DNA of 64,000 nt from Clostridia bacterium (lineage in GTDB: Bacteria; Bacillota; Clostridia; Christensenellales; CAG-138): positions 1 to 64,000 of the forward strand of contig JAEDIC010000011.1 of NCBI GenBank assembly GCA_016292635.1, given 5' to 3'. Positions 43,870 through 51,760 of the stretch are shown one piece after another (within the stretch, counting starts at the first letter, position 1; the number at the start of each line of letters is the position of its first letter). Below the pieces are notes generated by a model, which had not been told where the DNA came from, made no database searches, and saw nothing but the letters and a program-made list of their open reading frames with translations. A program made the translations under genes and the position numbers.

Positions 43870-44034
43870 TTATTGATGTGAATTGCAGCCGGAGCAGCCA
43901 CTGCAATTGCCTGAGCACTTGCTGCCGGCGGAGCAGCCTATGCACTTAACGCCGTTCTTCCTGGCCTTGCGAACATAGCCTGCCGTCAGGCCCACGATTA
44001 CCGCAACTACTGCAATGATGATTATATCCGTCAT
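43870..44034 (-). CDS. FeoB-associated Cys-rich membrane peptide (54 aa)
   Basis: Starts MTDIIIIAVVAVIVGLTAGY: one TM helix (about 3-20), then KARKNG and a Cys-rich tail with seven Cys (CIGC, KC, NC, GC, GC) ending NSHQ. This is the FeoB-associated Cys-rich family, placed right after feoB in many Firmicutes and thought to help iron delivery or FeoB assembly. It starts 3 nt after the feoB stop codon, so it is in the same operon. The gene is too short for common length cut-offs. Confidence 0.88.
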   Translation of the reverse strand: MTDIIIIAVVAVIVGLTAGYVRKARKNGVKCIGCSAGSKCSGNCSGCSGCNSHQ

Positions 44035-44037
44035 TTT

Positions 44038-46032
44038 TTACTTACCTGCCAGTGCATATTCCCTCTTAAGCCGTCTGTCTGTTTGCCTTATAAGGCATAT
44101 CACCGCAGCGGCCATCCCGATGACCCCAGCGAGACCAGGGAGGAACCCGGCGCCAACGCTGCCTGTGGTGATGATGGTGCCGGCCTGATATACAACGAAG
44201 CCAACGGTGAAGCCCACCATAAGCTGCAGTCCTATGCCGCCCCAGAGCCACTTTCCGCTCTTCATTTCGGAGTTCATTGCGCCTATGGCCGCAAAGCATG
44301 GGGGAGTGTATAAATTAAACATCAGGTACGCAAGGGCCGCCACCCTTGTGATTGCCATTGCGCCCGCTATCTCCGCCCCGGCGCCCTCCAGCATGGCAAG
44401 CTCCTCGGTGTCGATAAGGTTCTCAAGCCCCGCAAAGCATACAGCCAACGTACCCACAACGTTTTCCTTAGCGATAAAGCCGGTAACGGCGGCGGCGGCA
44501 AGCTGCCAGCTCGCCACGCCCGCTATGGGTACCAGCAGATAGGCGAAGGGGCCGGCAATGGAGGCCAGTATGGATCTGTCGGCGGACTCTGCCAGGCGGA
44601 AGCTCCAGTCGAAGGTCTGCATTATCTGCACGGCAGTGTTGCACAGCAGTATGATGGTGGCGGCCTTTACAATATAGGCCCAGCCCCGGCTGCACATGGA
44701 CATGAACGCCCTACGGAGGCTGGGGGCCTTATACTCCGGCAGCTCTATGATGAAGAAGGACTTTCTGGCCTTGTAACCCGCTATCCTGTTTACAAGGAGC
44801 GCGCAGAGGAAGATAAGCGCGATACCGGTAAAGTACATTGCAAAGCTTACCCAGCCCGCGTTATCAAAAAACGCGCCTGCAAAAAGGGCGATAACGGGGA
44901 TCTTCGCGCCGCAGGGCATGAAGGGGGCCAGCATTGCGGTGGCCCTGCGCTCACGCTCGCTGCGTATGGTGCGGCTTGCCATGATGCCCGGTATGGCGCA
45001 GCCGATGGTTATAACAAAGGGTATTACGGACTTGCCGGAAAGACCCACCCTCTTGAAGATAGGGTCAAGCGCCACGGATACGCGGGCCATGTAACCGGAA
45101 TCCTCCAGAAGGGCAATCAGGAAGTACATTACCATTACCAGGGGCAGGAAGCCGATTACGGCTATAACGCCTCCCATAACGCCGTCAACAAGCAGGGCGG
45201 AGAGGAAGGGGGAGGCGTTTTCCATAAGGCCGCCCACCCAGTCCTGGAAACCTTCCAGCCACCCAACCAGAGCGTCCGCAATGGGGGGTCCTACCCATAC
45301 CTGGGATATCTGGAACACAAGGAACATTACCGCCGCGAATATGGGAATGCCAAGCCAACGGTTGGTAAGGATATCATCCAGCTTATCCTGGCTGCCGCGC
45401 TCACGGGTGAGCACCCTGCGCTTCTCAACCCTTTCAACTATGCCCTTTACAAAATCAAAGCGCTTTTTGTCCGCGGCTTCCACGTCCGCCTTGTCGGTAA
45501 GGTCAGTGTCTCCCTGAATATAGGGCGCCCGCTGCTCGCTGCCAAGGAGGGCCGCCGCGGCGGAAACAACGGCCTCAAGGCCCGCGCCGCTGGTGGATAC
45601 GGTTTTCACCACCGGGCAGTTCAGAGCCTTTGAAAGGGCGGCGGCATCAATCTCGGTTCCCTTTTTTTCATTTATGTCGCTCTTATTGAGGGCCACCACC
45701 AGGGGAACGCCAAGCTCCAGCAGCTGTGTGGTAAAGAACAGGCTGCGGCTAAGGTTGGTGGCGTCAACTATGTTGATTATGGCGTCGGGACGCTCATTGC
45801 GTACATAGCTGCTGGTTATGCTCTCTTCTGAGGTGAAGGGAGACATGGAGTATGCGCCGGGGAGGTCCACGGCGATAAGGTCGGCCTCGCCGCAAAGCGC
45901 CTTTTTAATGGAATGCTCTTTTTTCCCCACGGTAACTCCCGCCCAGTTGCCAACTTTTTCGTTGCGACCGGTAAGGGCGTTGTACATGGTGGTCTTGCCG
46001 CTGTTTGGGTTGCCCGCCAGTGCGATTCTCAT
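44038..46032 (-). CDS. feoB: Ferrous iron transporter FeoB
   Basis: Imports Fe2+ across the membrane. 664 residues: N-terminal G domain (G1 GNPNSGKTT at 7-15, G3 DLPGAY, G4 NKSD), a linker, and a membrane domain with two Gate motifs and about eight to ten TM helices (about 230-650). Highly conserved gate Cys are visible in GCAIPG and PPCFAA. The protein is somewhat shorter than E. coli FeoB (773) but usual for clostridia. Downstream of feoA, with a DtxR-like site in the 85-bp gap between them. Confidence 0.95.
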   Translation of the reverse strand: MRIALAGNPNSGKTTMYNALTGRNEKVGNWAGVTVGKKEHSIKKALCGEADLIAVDLPGAYSMSPFTSEESITSSYVRNERPDAIINIVDATNLSRSLFFTTQLLELGVPLVVALNKSDINEKKGTEIDAAALSKALNCPVVKTVSTSGAGLEAVVSAAAALLGSEQRAPYIQGDTDLTDKADVEAADKKRFDFVKGIVERVEKRRVLTRERGSQDKLDDILTNRWLGIPIFAAVMFLVFQISQVWVGPPIADALVGWLEGFQDWVGGLMENASPFLSALLVDGVMGGVIAVIGFLPLVMVMYFLIALLEDSGYMARVSVALDPIFKRVGLSGKSVIPFVITIGCAIPGIMASRTIRSERERRATAMLAPFMPCGAKIPVIALFAGAFFDNAGWVSFAMYFTGIALIFLCALLVNRIAGYKARKSFFIIELPEYKAPSLRRAFMSMCSRGWAYIVKAATIILLCNTAVQIMQTFDWSFRLAESADRSILASIAGPFAYLLVPIAGVASWQLAAAAVTGFIAKENVVGTLAVCFAGLENLIDTEELAMLEGAGAEIAGAMAITRVAALAYLMFNLYTPPCFAAIGAMNSEMKSGKWLWGGIGLQLMVGFTVGFVVYQAGTIITTGSVGAGFLPGLAGVIGMAAAVICLIRQTDRRLKREYALAGK

Positions 46033-46076
46033 AATATTCCTCCTGTGGATTTTAATGATATTTCAAGGGCCCTCGT

Positions 46077-46094
46077 GGTTACCCTATGCTAACT
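46077..46094. promoter_or_regulatory. DtxR/IdeR-like half-palindrome between feoA and feoB
   Basis: GTTACCCTATGCTAAC, imperfect inverted repeat (GTTA...TAAC) resembling iron- or manganese-regulator boxes and the site upstream of feoA. It could control an internal feoB start. Confidence 0.5.
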
Positions 46095-46117
46095 TATTGT
46101 GAGAAAAAAAACGCCGC

Positions 46118-46342
46118 CTATCCGACGGCGATGGACTCCGCCAACTGGTTGTCTATAGTATAGCGCCCGTCCTTTATGGAAACTACGCAGCCCCCCTTAA
46201 GGCGGGAGACCACGGTGATGGGCTCTCCCTCATAGCAACCCAGGGAGAACAGGAAAGTATCCAGCTCCCGGTCCCGGGTGTTTACTTCCTTAATAATGTA
46301 TTCCTTGCCCTCCAGGGCGCTTAGCAGCGTCATTGTCTTCAC
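46118..46342 (-). CDS. feoA: Ferrous iron transport protein FeoA
   Basis: A 74-residue SH3-like protein of the FeoA family. Visible: the EGKEYIIKEVNTRDRELDTFLFSLGCYEGEPI region and the C-terminal VVSIKDGRYTIDNQLAESI, which is the standard FeoA ending. It binds FeoB and modulates its GTPase. First gene of the feo operon. A TTGACA promoter and a DtxR-type palindrome lie 60-110 bp upstream. Confidence 0.93.
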   Translation of the reverse strand: MKTMTLLSALEGKEYIIKEVNTRDRELDTFLFSLGCYEGEPITVVSRLKGGCVVSIKDGRYTIDNQLAESIAVG

Positions 46343-46400
46343 CTGACTTTTGTTGAGATAATACGGAGAATCTGCCGAATGCCGGCGAACCCTCAGCGTT

Positions 46401-46417
46401 GGTTAGCGTTAGCTAAC
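46401..46417. promoter_or_regulatory. DtxR-family operator of the feo operon
   Basis: GGTTAGCGTTAGCTAAC: the palindrome GTTAGCTAAC (46408-46417) preceded by a repeat half-site GTTAGC. It overlaps the expected start point of the feoA promoter, a good place for metal-dependent repression by the divergently encoded DtxR-type protein. Confidence 0.78.
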
Positions 46418-46424
46418 TACAGGT

Positions 46425-46453
46425 ATATTAAACCCACCCGCGGTTTTTGTCAA
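46425..46453 (-). promoter_or_regulatory. Promoter of the feo operon
   Basis: On the minus strand TTGACA (46448-46453), 17-bp spacer, TAATAT (46425-46430). The operator at 46401-46417 follows at once. Confidence 0.75.
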
Positions 46454-46491
46454 GCACAATTGTTTAAATTTTTCCATGCCCGCCATTCGGC

Positions 46492-46520
46492 TTGAATTTC
46501 TCACGGCCCTGTGCTATTAT
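46492..46520 (+). promoter_or_regulatory. Promoter of the DtxR-family regulator gene
   Basis: TTGAAT, 17 bp, TATTAT; start point about 46527, upstream of the ATG at 46552. It diverges from the feo promoter 40 bp away. Confidence 0.68.
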
Positions 46521-46551
46521 TATGGAACTTATCAACGGAGAAAAAGCGCCT

Positions 46552-46926
46552 ATGTCATTACGCGAATCCGGACAAATGTATTTGGAAACCATATATGTCC
46601 TCTCCAAATCCCGCCCCACTGTGCGGGCAATAGACGTTGGTGAGCGCCTGGGCTATTCAAAGCCCAGCGTCAGCCGCGCCATGAGCATACTTAAAAAGAA
46701 CGGCTATGTTACGTCGGATGGGGAGGGCGCCCTTACCCTTACCGACGCAGGCCGGGAGGTTGCGGAAACCATGTACACCCGGCACACGGTGCTTGCCAGG
46801 ATGCTTACTGCCATTGGGGTGGATGAATCCATCGCCGCGGAGGACGCCTGCCGAATAGAGCACGTTATCAGCGAGGAAACTTTTAGCGCAATAAAGCGGC
46901 ATATGAACTGGGCGGAGGGCAAATGA
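46552..46926 (+). CDS. DtxR/MntR-family metal-dependent repressor
   Basis: A 124-residue repressor equal to the DNA-binding and dimerisation domains of MntR/IdeR. Motifs: LRESGQMYLETIYVLSK, the HTH AIDVGERLGYSKPSVSRAMS, NGYVTSDGEGALTLTDAG, then the metal-site region RHTVLARMLTAIGVDESIAAEDACRIEH-like (with E, C and H ligands) and SEETFSAIKRHM. No SH3 domain. The ATG at 46552 lies behind CGGAG and after the predicted start point. It is divergent from feoAB with a palindrome between, so it probably represses feo. Whether it senses Fe2+ or Mn2+ is not settled. Confidence 0.9.
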   Translation: MSLRESGQMYLETIYVLSKSRPTVRAIDVGERLGYSKPSVSRAMSILKKNGYVTSDGEGALTLTDAGREVAETMYTRHTVLARMLTAIGVDESIAAEDACRIEHVISEETFSAIKRHMNWAEGK

Positions 46927-47075
46927 CCCCCGCTTTTTTAATTTTGGCGGCAGCTTGCCGGGGTATCCCCTTACCCCCGACAGCGCTGCGTTTTCGCCCC
47001 GGATAACCAATCCGCGCCACCCGTTCCGCAATGGGAAAATACCCCTTCCTCATATGGGGTATCAGGTTTTTATGC

Positions 47076-47104
47076 TGTACAAAGCGGGGTTTGAATAGTA
47101 TAAT
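47076..47104 (+). promoter_or_regulatory. Promoter of murA
   Basis: TGTACA, 17-bp spacer, TATAAT (47099-47104), 73 bp before the chosen murA start. Confidence 0.65.
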
Positions 47105-47176
47105 TAAAAAGTTAAAGGTGTAAGCCGATAAATATCTGCGGGGGCGGGGCCCCGACAAGTGACATATGGAGATAAC

Positions 47177-48445
47177 ATGGCGTATTATAAAATTAACGGC
47201 GGAAAGCGCCTTGAAGGCGCAGTGACCATCAGCGGCGCAAAGAACGCCGCATTGGCCATAATACCCGCCGCTATTCTTTGCGGCGAAAGCTGCCTGCTGG
47301 AAAATCTGCCTGCCATTGAGGACGTGCGCATAGTTGAGGAGATACTCCAAAGCATGGGGGCGGGGGTGGAGCATACCCCGGACGGGAGCCTCAGGCTGGA
47401 CCCTTCCGGCATCAGCAGCTACAGCGTGACCGGTGAAATGGTAAGCTCGCTCCGGGCGTCTTACTACCTCCTCGGCGCATTGCTGGGCCGGTATAAAAGG
47501 GCGGAGATCGCCCTTCCCGGCGGCTGCGCCATAGGCCAGCGGCCCATAGACCAGCATATAAAGGGCATGAAGGCCCTTGGCGCGGATATAGTTATACAGG
47601 GAGGCGCTGTAAAGGCCTCCGCCGAAAGGCTTATCGGTGCGGAAATATACCTTGACGTGGTAAGCGTCGGCGCCACAATAAACATAATGCTGGCTGCCGT
47701 TGGGGCAGAGGGCAATACCATAATCGCCAACGCCGCCAAGGAGCCCCATGTGGTTGACGTGGCAAACTTCCTTAATATGATGGGCGCAAACGTAAAGGGC
47801 GCAGGCACAGACGTTATCCGCATACAGGGCGGGCGCAGGCTCCACGGCTGCACCTATGCCGTGATTCCGGATCAGATAGAGGCGGGCACATTCATGATAG
47901 CCGCCGCTGCCACCGGGGGAGACGTGGTGATAAATAACGTGATCCCCACCCACCTTGAAGCCATATCCGCCAAGCTCATGGAGAGCGGCGTCTCCGTTAC
48001 CGAGGGCGACGACGGACGGGAGTTCTTCATCCGTGTTACCGCCGACAAGCGCCCCCGCGCGGTAAATATAAAAACACTGCCTTACCCCGGCTTCCCCACG
48101 GACCTGCAGCAGCCCATGATGGCATTCCTTGCCACCGCCAAGGGCAACAGCTTCATTGTGGAAAACATATTTGAGGACAGATTCAACCATGTGCCGGAGC
48201 TGGCGAAAATGGGCGCAAATATCCAGCTTAACGCCCGCACCGCCATGATAGAAGGAGTGGAAAAGCTATACGGCGCCCCCCTTTGCGCAAGCGACCTTAG
48301 AGCAGGCGCCGCCCTCATCGTTGCGGCCCTGGCTGCCGAGGGTACCAGCACCATCAAGCAGATACACTTTATTGACCGCGGATACGAGTTTATTGAGCAA
48401 AAACTCAAGGCGCTGGGCGCGGATATAGAGAGAGTAGAAAAGTAA
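47177..48445 (+). CDS. murA: UDP-N-acetylglucosamine 1-carboxyvinyltransferase
   Basis: First committed step of peptidoglycan synthesis, PEP addition to UDP-GlcNAc. 422 residues, typical. Motifs: the start MAYYKINGGKRLEGAV, SGAKNAALAI (substrate Lys/Asn), and the catalytic-loop Cys in PGGCAIGQRPID. This Cys is the target of fosfomycin, so sensitivity is expected in principle. The ATG at 47177 is preceded by GGAG; a start six codons earlier is less likely. Single gene with its own promoter and terminator. Paralogue identity (MurA1 or MurA2/MurZ) cannot be told without comparison. Confidence 0.96.
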   Translation: MAYYKINGGKRLEGAVTISGAKNAALAIIPAAILCGESCLLENLPAIEDVRIVEEILQSMGAGVEHTPDGSLRLDPSGISSYSVTGEMVSSLRASYYLLGALLGRYKRAEIALPGGCAIGQRPIDQHIKGMKALGADIVIQGGAVKASAERLIGAEIYLDVVSVGATINIMLAAVGAEGNTIIANAAKEPHVVDVANFLNMMGANVKGAGTDVIRIQGGRRLHGCTYAVIPDQIEAGTFMIAAAATGGDVVINNVIPTHLEAISAKLMESGVSVTEGDDGREFFIRVTADKRPRAVNIKTLPYPGFPTDLQQPMMAFLATAKGNSFIVENIFEDRFNHVPELAKMGANIQLNARTAMIEGVEKLYGAPLCASDLRAGAALIVAALAAEGTSTIKQIHFIDRGYEFIEQKLKALGADIERVEK

Positions 48446-48503
48446 GCTATTTGGCATACGGCCTTCTTTTTCCCTGAATATTATGCTTTAGTGTTTTTTT
48501 AAG

Positions 48504-48530
48504 ATTCGGCCTCTGTATGAGGCCGGTTTT
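48504..48530 (+). terminator. Terminator of murA
   Basis: CGGCCTC-TGTAT-GAGGCCGG followed by TTTTGCTTTTT. Confidence 0.85.
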
Positions 48531-48561
48531 GCTTTTTGGATAAAAAGGGTTGGGGGTGAGG

Positions 48562-48722
48562 TCTTCTTTTTCTCTTTCTTTTCACGAGAAAAGAAAGAAA
48601 AAAAGAAGCTAAAAGTGAAAGAAAAGCGAGAGGGAGGGGTAGATAAAAAAAGTGGTCCATTAATGGGAACTTCATAAAAAACACCGGGCGGGCAGCATCG
48701 GCTGCCCGTCCGGATATTTTTA
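48562..48722 (+). repeat. Intergenic hairpin/terminator element, copy J (forward)
   Basis: Hairpin CTTCTTTTTCTCTTTCTTTT...AAAAGAAAGAAAAAAAG with an ACGAG tip, second purine tract GTGAAAGAAAAGCG, GGGGTAGAT, an altered linker, then a strong stem GGGCGGGCAGC-ATCG-GCTGCCCGTCC (about 48685-48713) with T tracts on both strands. Confidence 0.8.
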
Positions 48723-48724
48723 TA

Positions 48725-48798
48725 TAGGATAACTGTTTTTTAACCCTTTTCCTTTTCTTTTCCCGAAAAGGAAAAAGAAAAGAAGAGAAGAGAGAAAA
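48725..48798 (-). repeat. Intergenic hairpin element, copy K (reverse, shares a stem with J)
   Basis: TTTTCCTTTTCTTTTCCC-GAAAAGGAAAAAGAAAAG hairpin (about 48748-48785) whose end is 5 nt from the stop codon of the hydrolase gene. Read with the stem at 48685-48713, it forms a reverse copy facing copy J, so two convergent genes share one terminator stem. Confidence 0.7.
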
Positions 48799-48802
48799 GT
48801 CC

Positions 48803-49894
48803 TTACACCTCGGGCTGTATAGCGGGAATATATTCCAGCAGGGCGGCGATAACACGCTCGGGCTTTTCCTCATGGAGAAGGTGACCGGCGTTGCGGATGG
48901 TGGCGAAGCCCGCAAAGGGCATTGCGGCGTGATACAGCTCGGTGTTTTCGGCGGTGCGCCACTTGTCCTCGGAGCCCTGAAGCATCAGCACGGGCGTTTC
49001 AAGGGAGCGGAGGCGGTTTATGATGGACTCGTCCTCGTGGTTATGGAAGGATTCCCTGAGCGCGCGGCGGGAGTCACGGTCGGAAATGGTCTTATAATAT
49101 TCGCTTACCACCTCGGGACTCATTGTGCGGGTAAGGTCAAAGAAGCACTCGGAGAGCACCTTTTCCACGGTGCGCATACCGTACAGCATGGCGGCCACGC
49201 TGCCGAAAAGGCTGCTGTCCAGCATTTTGATGGGCATGGGCATTTCGGGAGACATTCCGCCGGGGGCGATGAGCACCATCTTGCCTATGCGCTCCGGATT
49301 GTCCATAGCCATCTGCAGGGCATATGCGGAGCCCATGGAGAAGGCCATTATATGGGCGGACTGTATGTTTATGGCGTCCATGAACAGCTCCAGCACCTGA
49401 GCCTGTTCTTCTATTGTATAGGAGAAATTTTCAGGACGGGAGGAGTAGCCGTGACCGGGCAGGTCAAGGGCGATGACCCGGTAATTAAGGCTAAGGCGGC
49501 TGAATATATTGCGCCAGGTGTATATGGACTGGGATACGCTGTGTACCAAAATAAGAGGCTCGCCGTTGCCCTCCTCAACGTAGTGTATGCGTATACGCTC
49601 ATAGGAAGGGCCCTCGGGCTCCCTGTGATAGTCCTCCCGGTAGTCATCCTCATCGTCGTCATGCTCGGGCAGGGGGGGGAGACCCATTTCCTCCCGTTCC
49701 TCCCGGTCAAGTTCCGCTTCGATATCGTCATAATCGTCATAATCCCGGCGGCCCTTGCGTGCCTTGTTCTTCCTGGGCTTCTTTTCCTTTTTTTCCGGCT
49801 TGGGGGCAGGGGCCTCTATGGGCAGCTCTATATCGACGAACTGTCCGATATACTCGGAATTGATGAACTTCTTTACCTCAAGCATTATACTCAA
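48803..49894 (-). CDS. Alpha/beta hydrolase with acidic N-terminal extension
   Basis: A 363-residue protein. Residues 1-95 are a short leading segment (LEVKKFINSEYIGQFVDIEL) plus a low-complexity, Lys/Arg then Asp/Glu-rich stretch. Residues about 96-363 form the hydrolase: LILVHSVSQSIYTWRN, ALDLPGHGYSS, nucleophile elbow AFSMGSA, LMLQGSEDKW and catalytic His in NAGHLLHEE. The start is a TTG at 49894, placed 8 nt after AGGAGG; the next ATG (49885) would sit 17 nt away and is less likely. Cytoplasmic; substrate unknown. Confidence 0.87.
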   Translation of the reverse strand: MSIMLEVKKFINSEYIGQFVDIELPIEAPAPKPEKKEKKPRKNKARKGRRDYDDYDDIEAELDREEREEMGLPPLPEHDDDEDDYREDYHREPEGPSYERIRIHYVEEGNGEPLILVHSVSQSIYTWRNIFSRLSLNYRVIALDLPGHGYSSRPENFSYTIEEQAQVLELFMDAINIQSAHIMAFSMGSAYALQMAMDNPERIGKMVLIAPGGMSPEMPMPIKMLDSSLFGSVAAMLYGMRTVEKVLSECFFDLTRTMSPEVVSEYYKTISDRDSRRALRESFHNHEDESIINRLRSLETPVLMLQGSEDKWRTAENTELYHAAMPFAGFATIRNAGHLLHEEKPERVIAALLEYIPAIQPEV

Positions 49895-50014
49895 CTGTAT
49901 ATCCTCCTATCGCCGAAGAAAAGCCTCCTCCGGCGGCATTGTCATGAATAATCAGTTTATTCTACATTTTTTCTGCCGTCATTGCAAGCATATATGCAAT
50001 AAATTCCCCATTTG

Positions 50015-51364
50015 TCATGAATTGTTTACCAAATCCCGGGCGATTTTAAGCAGCTTATCCCGCCTGTTGTCCTCCGGAACACGGGCGCAGTGCAAAAGCA
50101 ATCCCGCCTTTACGCTGCCCACCTTCGGTCCCGCGGGTATGGAAAGGGCTTCCATTATATCCGCCCCGGTCACCGCCAGCTCCTTTTCCGAAAAGGGCGC
50201 CCCCCGGCGCTCCATATCCATAAGCACCCGCTCCCATCTGTCCGCCGTTGCCACGGGGCCCGTCTCAATGCCGCTGCCCAATACATCCGCGCGGCGCAGG
50301 GCGATAAGCCCCCGCACGGTGTCCCGGCCCCGCAGCACCATCCATACCCGCAGGGTGGCCTCCCTGGCCTCCCCCCGAAGGTCATACATATGATGGCGCA
50401 CAAGCTCCTTTACCCTCTGCGCCGCAGACGCGGGATAGCATAGCCGCTTCAGCACCCCTTCCGCCTTTTCCGCCCCTATCTTGTCATGCATATACATGCG
50501 CCCCGTTGTATTGAGTGATTCAGGCTTGCCTATGTCGTGAAGCAGGGCGGCCAGGCGCAGCTCCAGCTCCGCCGGGGCGAATGCCGCCGCATGGAAAAGG
50601 TGGTTCATCACGTCGTATTTATGGTATTCCCTTCGCTGGCCCACGCCCCGGCCCTCGGTGACCTCCGGCAGAATTATATCCAGCGCCCCCAGCTCCTCAA
50701 GCTGCTCCAGCGCCCCCACAAGGCCGTGGTTGCCGTACTTTGCGTCTGAAAGCAGTATCCTGTTCAGCTCGCTGCGTATCCATTGCGGGGATATATCCCT
50801 TAGCCCCTCAACCCCCGCCTTTGCGGCGGCAAATGTATCCGGCTCTATAGCAAAGCCCAGCTCTGCAGCGAAGCGCACCATGCGCAGTATCCTTACTCCG
50901 TCCCGGCTCATGGTGTCTTTTTTTACCCCTCGAAGGACCTTTTTCTCAATATCCGCAAGCCCGCCAAAGGGGTCTATTATCTCATTTGTCAGTATGTTGA
51001 CATATAGTGTGTTGACTGTAAAATCCCTGCGAGCGGCGTCTTTCGTCAAATCATCCGTAAACTCCACATGATTCGGCCTGTGATTTCCTCCATCGCCGTA
51101 GCTTTCCCGGCGGAAAGTAGTATGCTGACATATAATATCTCCCACCCGCAGCTCCACCATGCCAAGCTGCTCTCCTGCGCCGGATACGGCGATGCCCCCC
51201 TCCACGGCCAGGGCTTTTACCCGCTCCGGCGCCATGTCAGAGCAGATGTCATAGTCGCTTACCGGCAGGCCCAGCAGCGGATTGCGCACCATACCCCCTA
51301 TGCCGTACAGGGTGCTGCCCTCGGCGCGGAAGGCCTGCGCAAGTTGTTCTATGGTGGTTATCAT
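50015..51364 (-). CDS. cca: CCA tRNA nucleotidyltransferase (poly(A) polymerase family)
   Basis: Adds or repairs the 3' CCA of tRNAs. 449 residues. N-terminal nucleotidyltransferase domain: LYGIGGMVRNPLLG, the DYDI catalytic pair (SDYDICSD), RRDFTVNTLYVN, GVRILRMVRFAAELGF; then an HD domain LAALLHDIGKPES (about 235-260) and a C-terminal helical part. The GGxVRD motif reads GGMVRN, with Asn for Asp. Class II CCA enzyme; could be the A-adding partner if a second enzyme exists elsewhere. Preceded by element copy L. Confidence 0.92.
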   Translation of the reverse strand: MITTIEQLAQAFRAEGSTLYGIGGMVRNPLLGLPVSDYDICSDMAPERVKALAVEGGIAVSGAGEQLGMVELRVGDIICQHTTFRRESYGDGGNHRPNHVEFTDDLTKDAARRDFTVNTLYVNILTNEIIDPFGGLADIEKKVLRGVKKDTMSRDGVRILRMVRFAAELGFAIEPDTFAAAKAGVEGLRDISPQWIRSELNRILLSDAKYGNHGLVGALEQLEELGALDIILPEVTEGRGVGQRREYHKYDVMNHLFHAAAFAPAELELRLAALLHDIGKPESLNTTGRMYMHDKIGAEKAEGVLKRLCYPASAAQRVKELVRHHMYDLRGEAREATLRVWMVLRGRDTVRGLIALRRADVLGSGIETGPVATADRWERVLMDMERRGAPFSEKELAVTGADIMEALSIPAGPKVGSVKAGLLLHCARVPEDNRRDKLLKIARDLVNNS

Positions 51365-51389
51365 GATGGCGCTCCTTTGCGTGGTTGGT

Positions 51390-51538
51390 CTTCTTTTTCT
51401 CTTTCCTTTCCCGGGAAAAGAAAGAGAAATAGAAGCAAAAAGATAAAAAAAGCGTGGGTATAGATTAATTCCAAATAAGCCGCTTTATACCACTTTCCAC
51501 ATTTGGTCTCATTGGGAAGCCAAATTCGTTTTTGGGCG
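51390..51538 (+). repeat. Intergenic hairpin/terminator element, copy L (forward)
   Basis: CTTCTTTTTCTCTTTCCTTT arm, CCCGGG tip, purine arm, second purine tract AAAAAGATAAAAAAAGCG, GGGTATAG, ATTCCAAATAAGCCGCTTTATACCACTTTCC linker and the stem ATTTGG / CCAAAT with TCGTTTTTGG. The hairpin end is 26 nt from the cca start codon. Confidence 0.9.
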
Positions 51539-51716
51539 GGGCAGCGGAGGCGCGACTCATATACCTTCTATCCGAACCCCAAGGCTGTGCCTGGGGGGTG
51601 ATGAGGATGTTCAGCAATAATATCATCCCGCAACGCGTTGGCGCGGAGCGCGATGGTTCGCTTTCAGGAGAAGCGCCGTCATGACTGAGGGATACTCCCG
51701 CGCCGCCGGAGAAAAT

Positions 51717-51747
51717 ATGAGCGAAAAGCATTTTCCGCCTTTCGCTC
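51717..51747 (-). terminator. Terminator of gyrA
   Basis: On the minus strand GAGCGAAA / TTTCGCTC stem followed by ATATTTTC, 14 nt after the gyrA stop codon. Another stem, CCCCAAGGC / GCCTGGGG, lies at 51575-51597. No gene in 51365-51760. Confidence 0.7.
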
Positions 51748-51760
51748 AAGCAATATTCGG

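Noticed and set aside
51465..51749. A 94-codon minus-strand frame downstream of gyrA
   Set aside because: Starts at a TTG without a ribosome site and ends inside repeat copy L.
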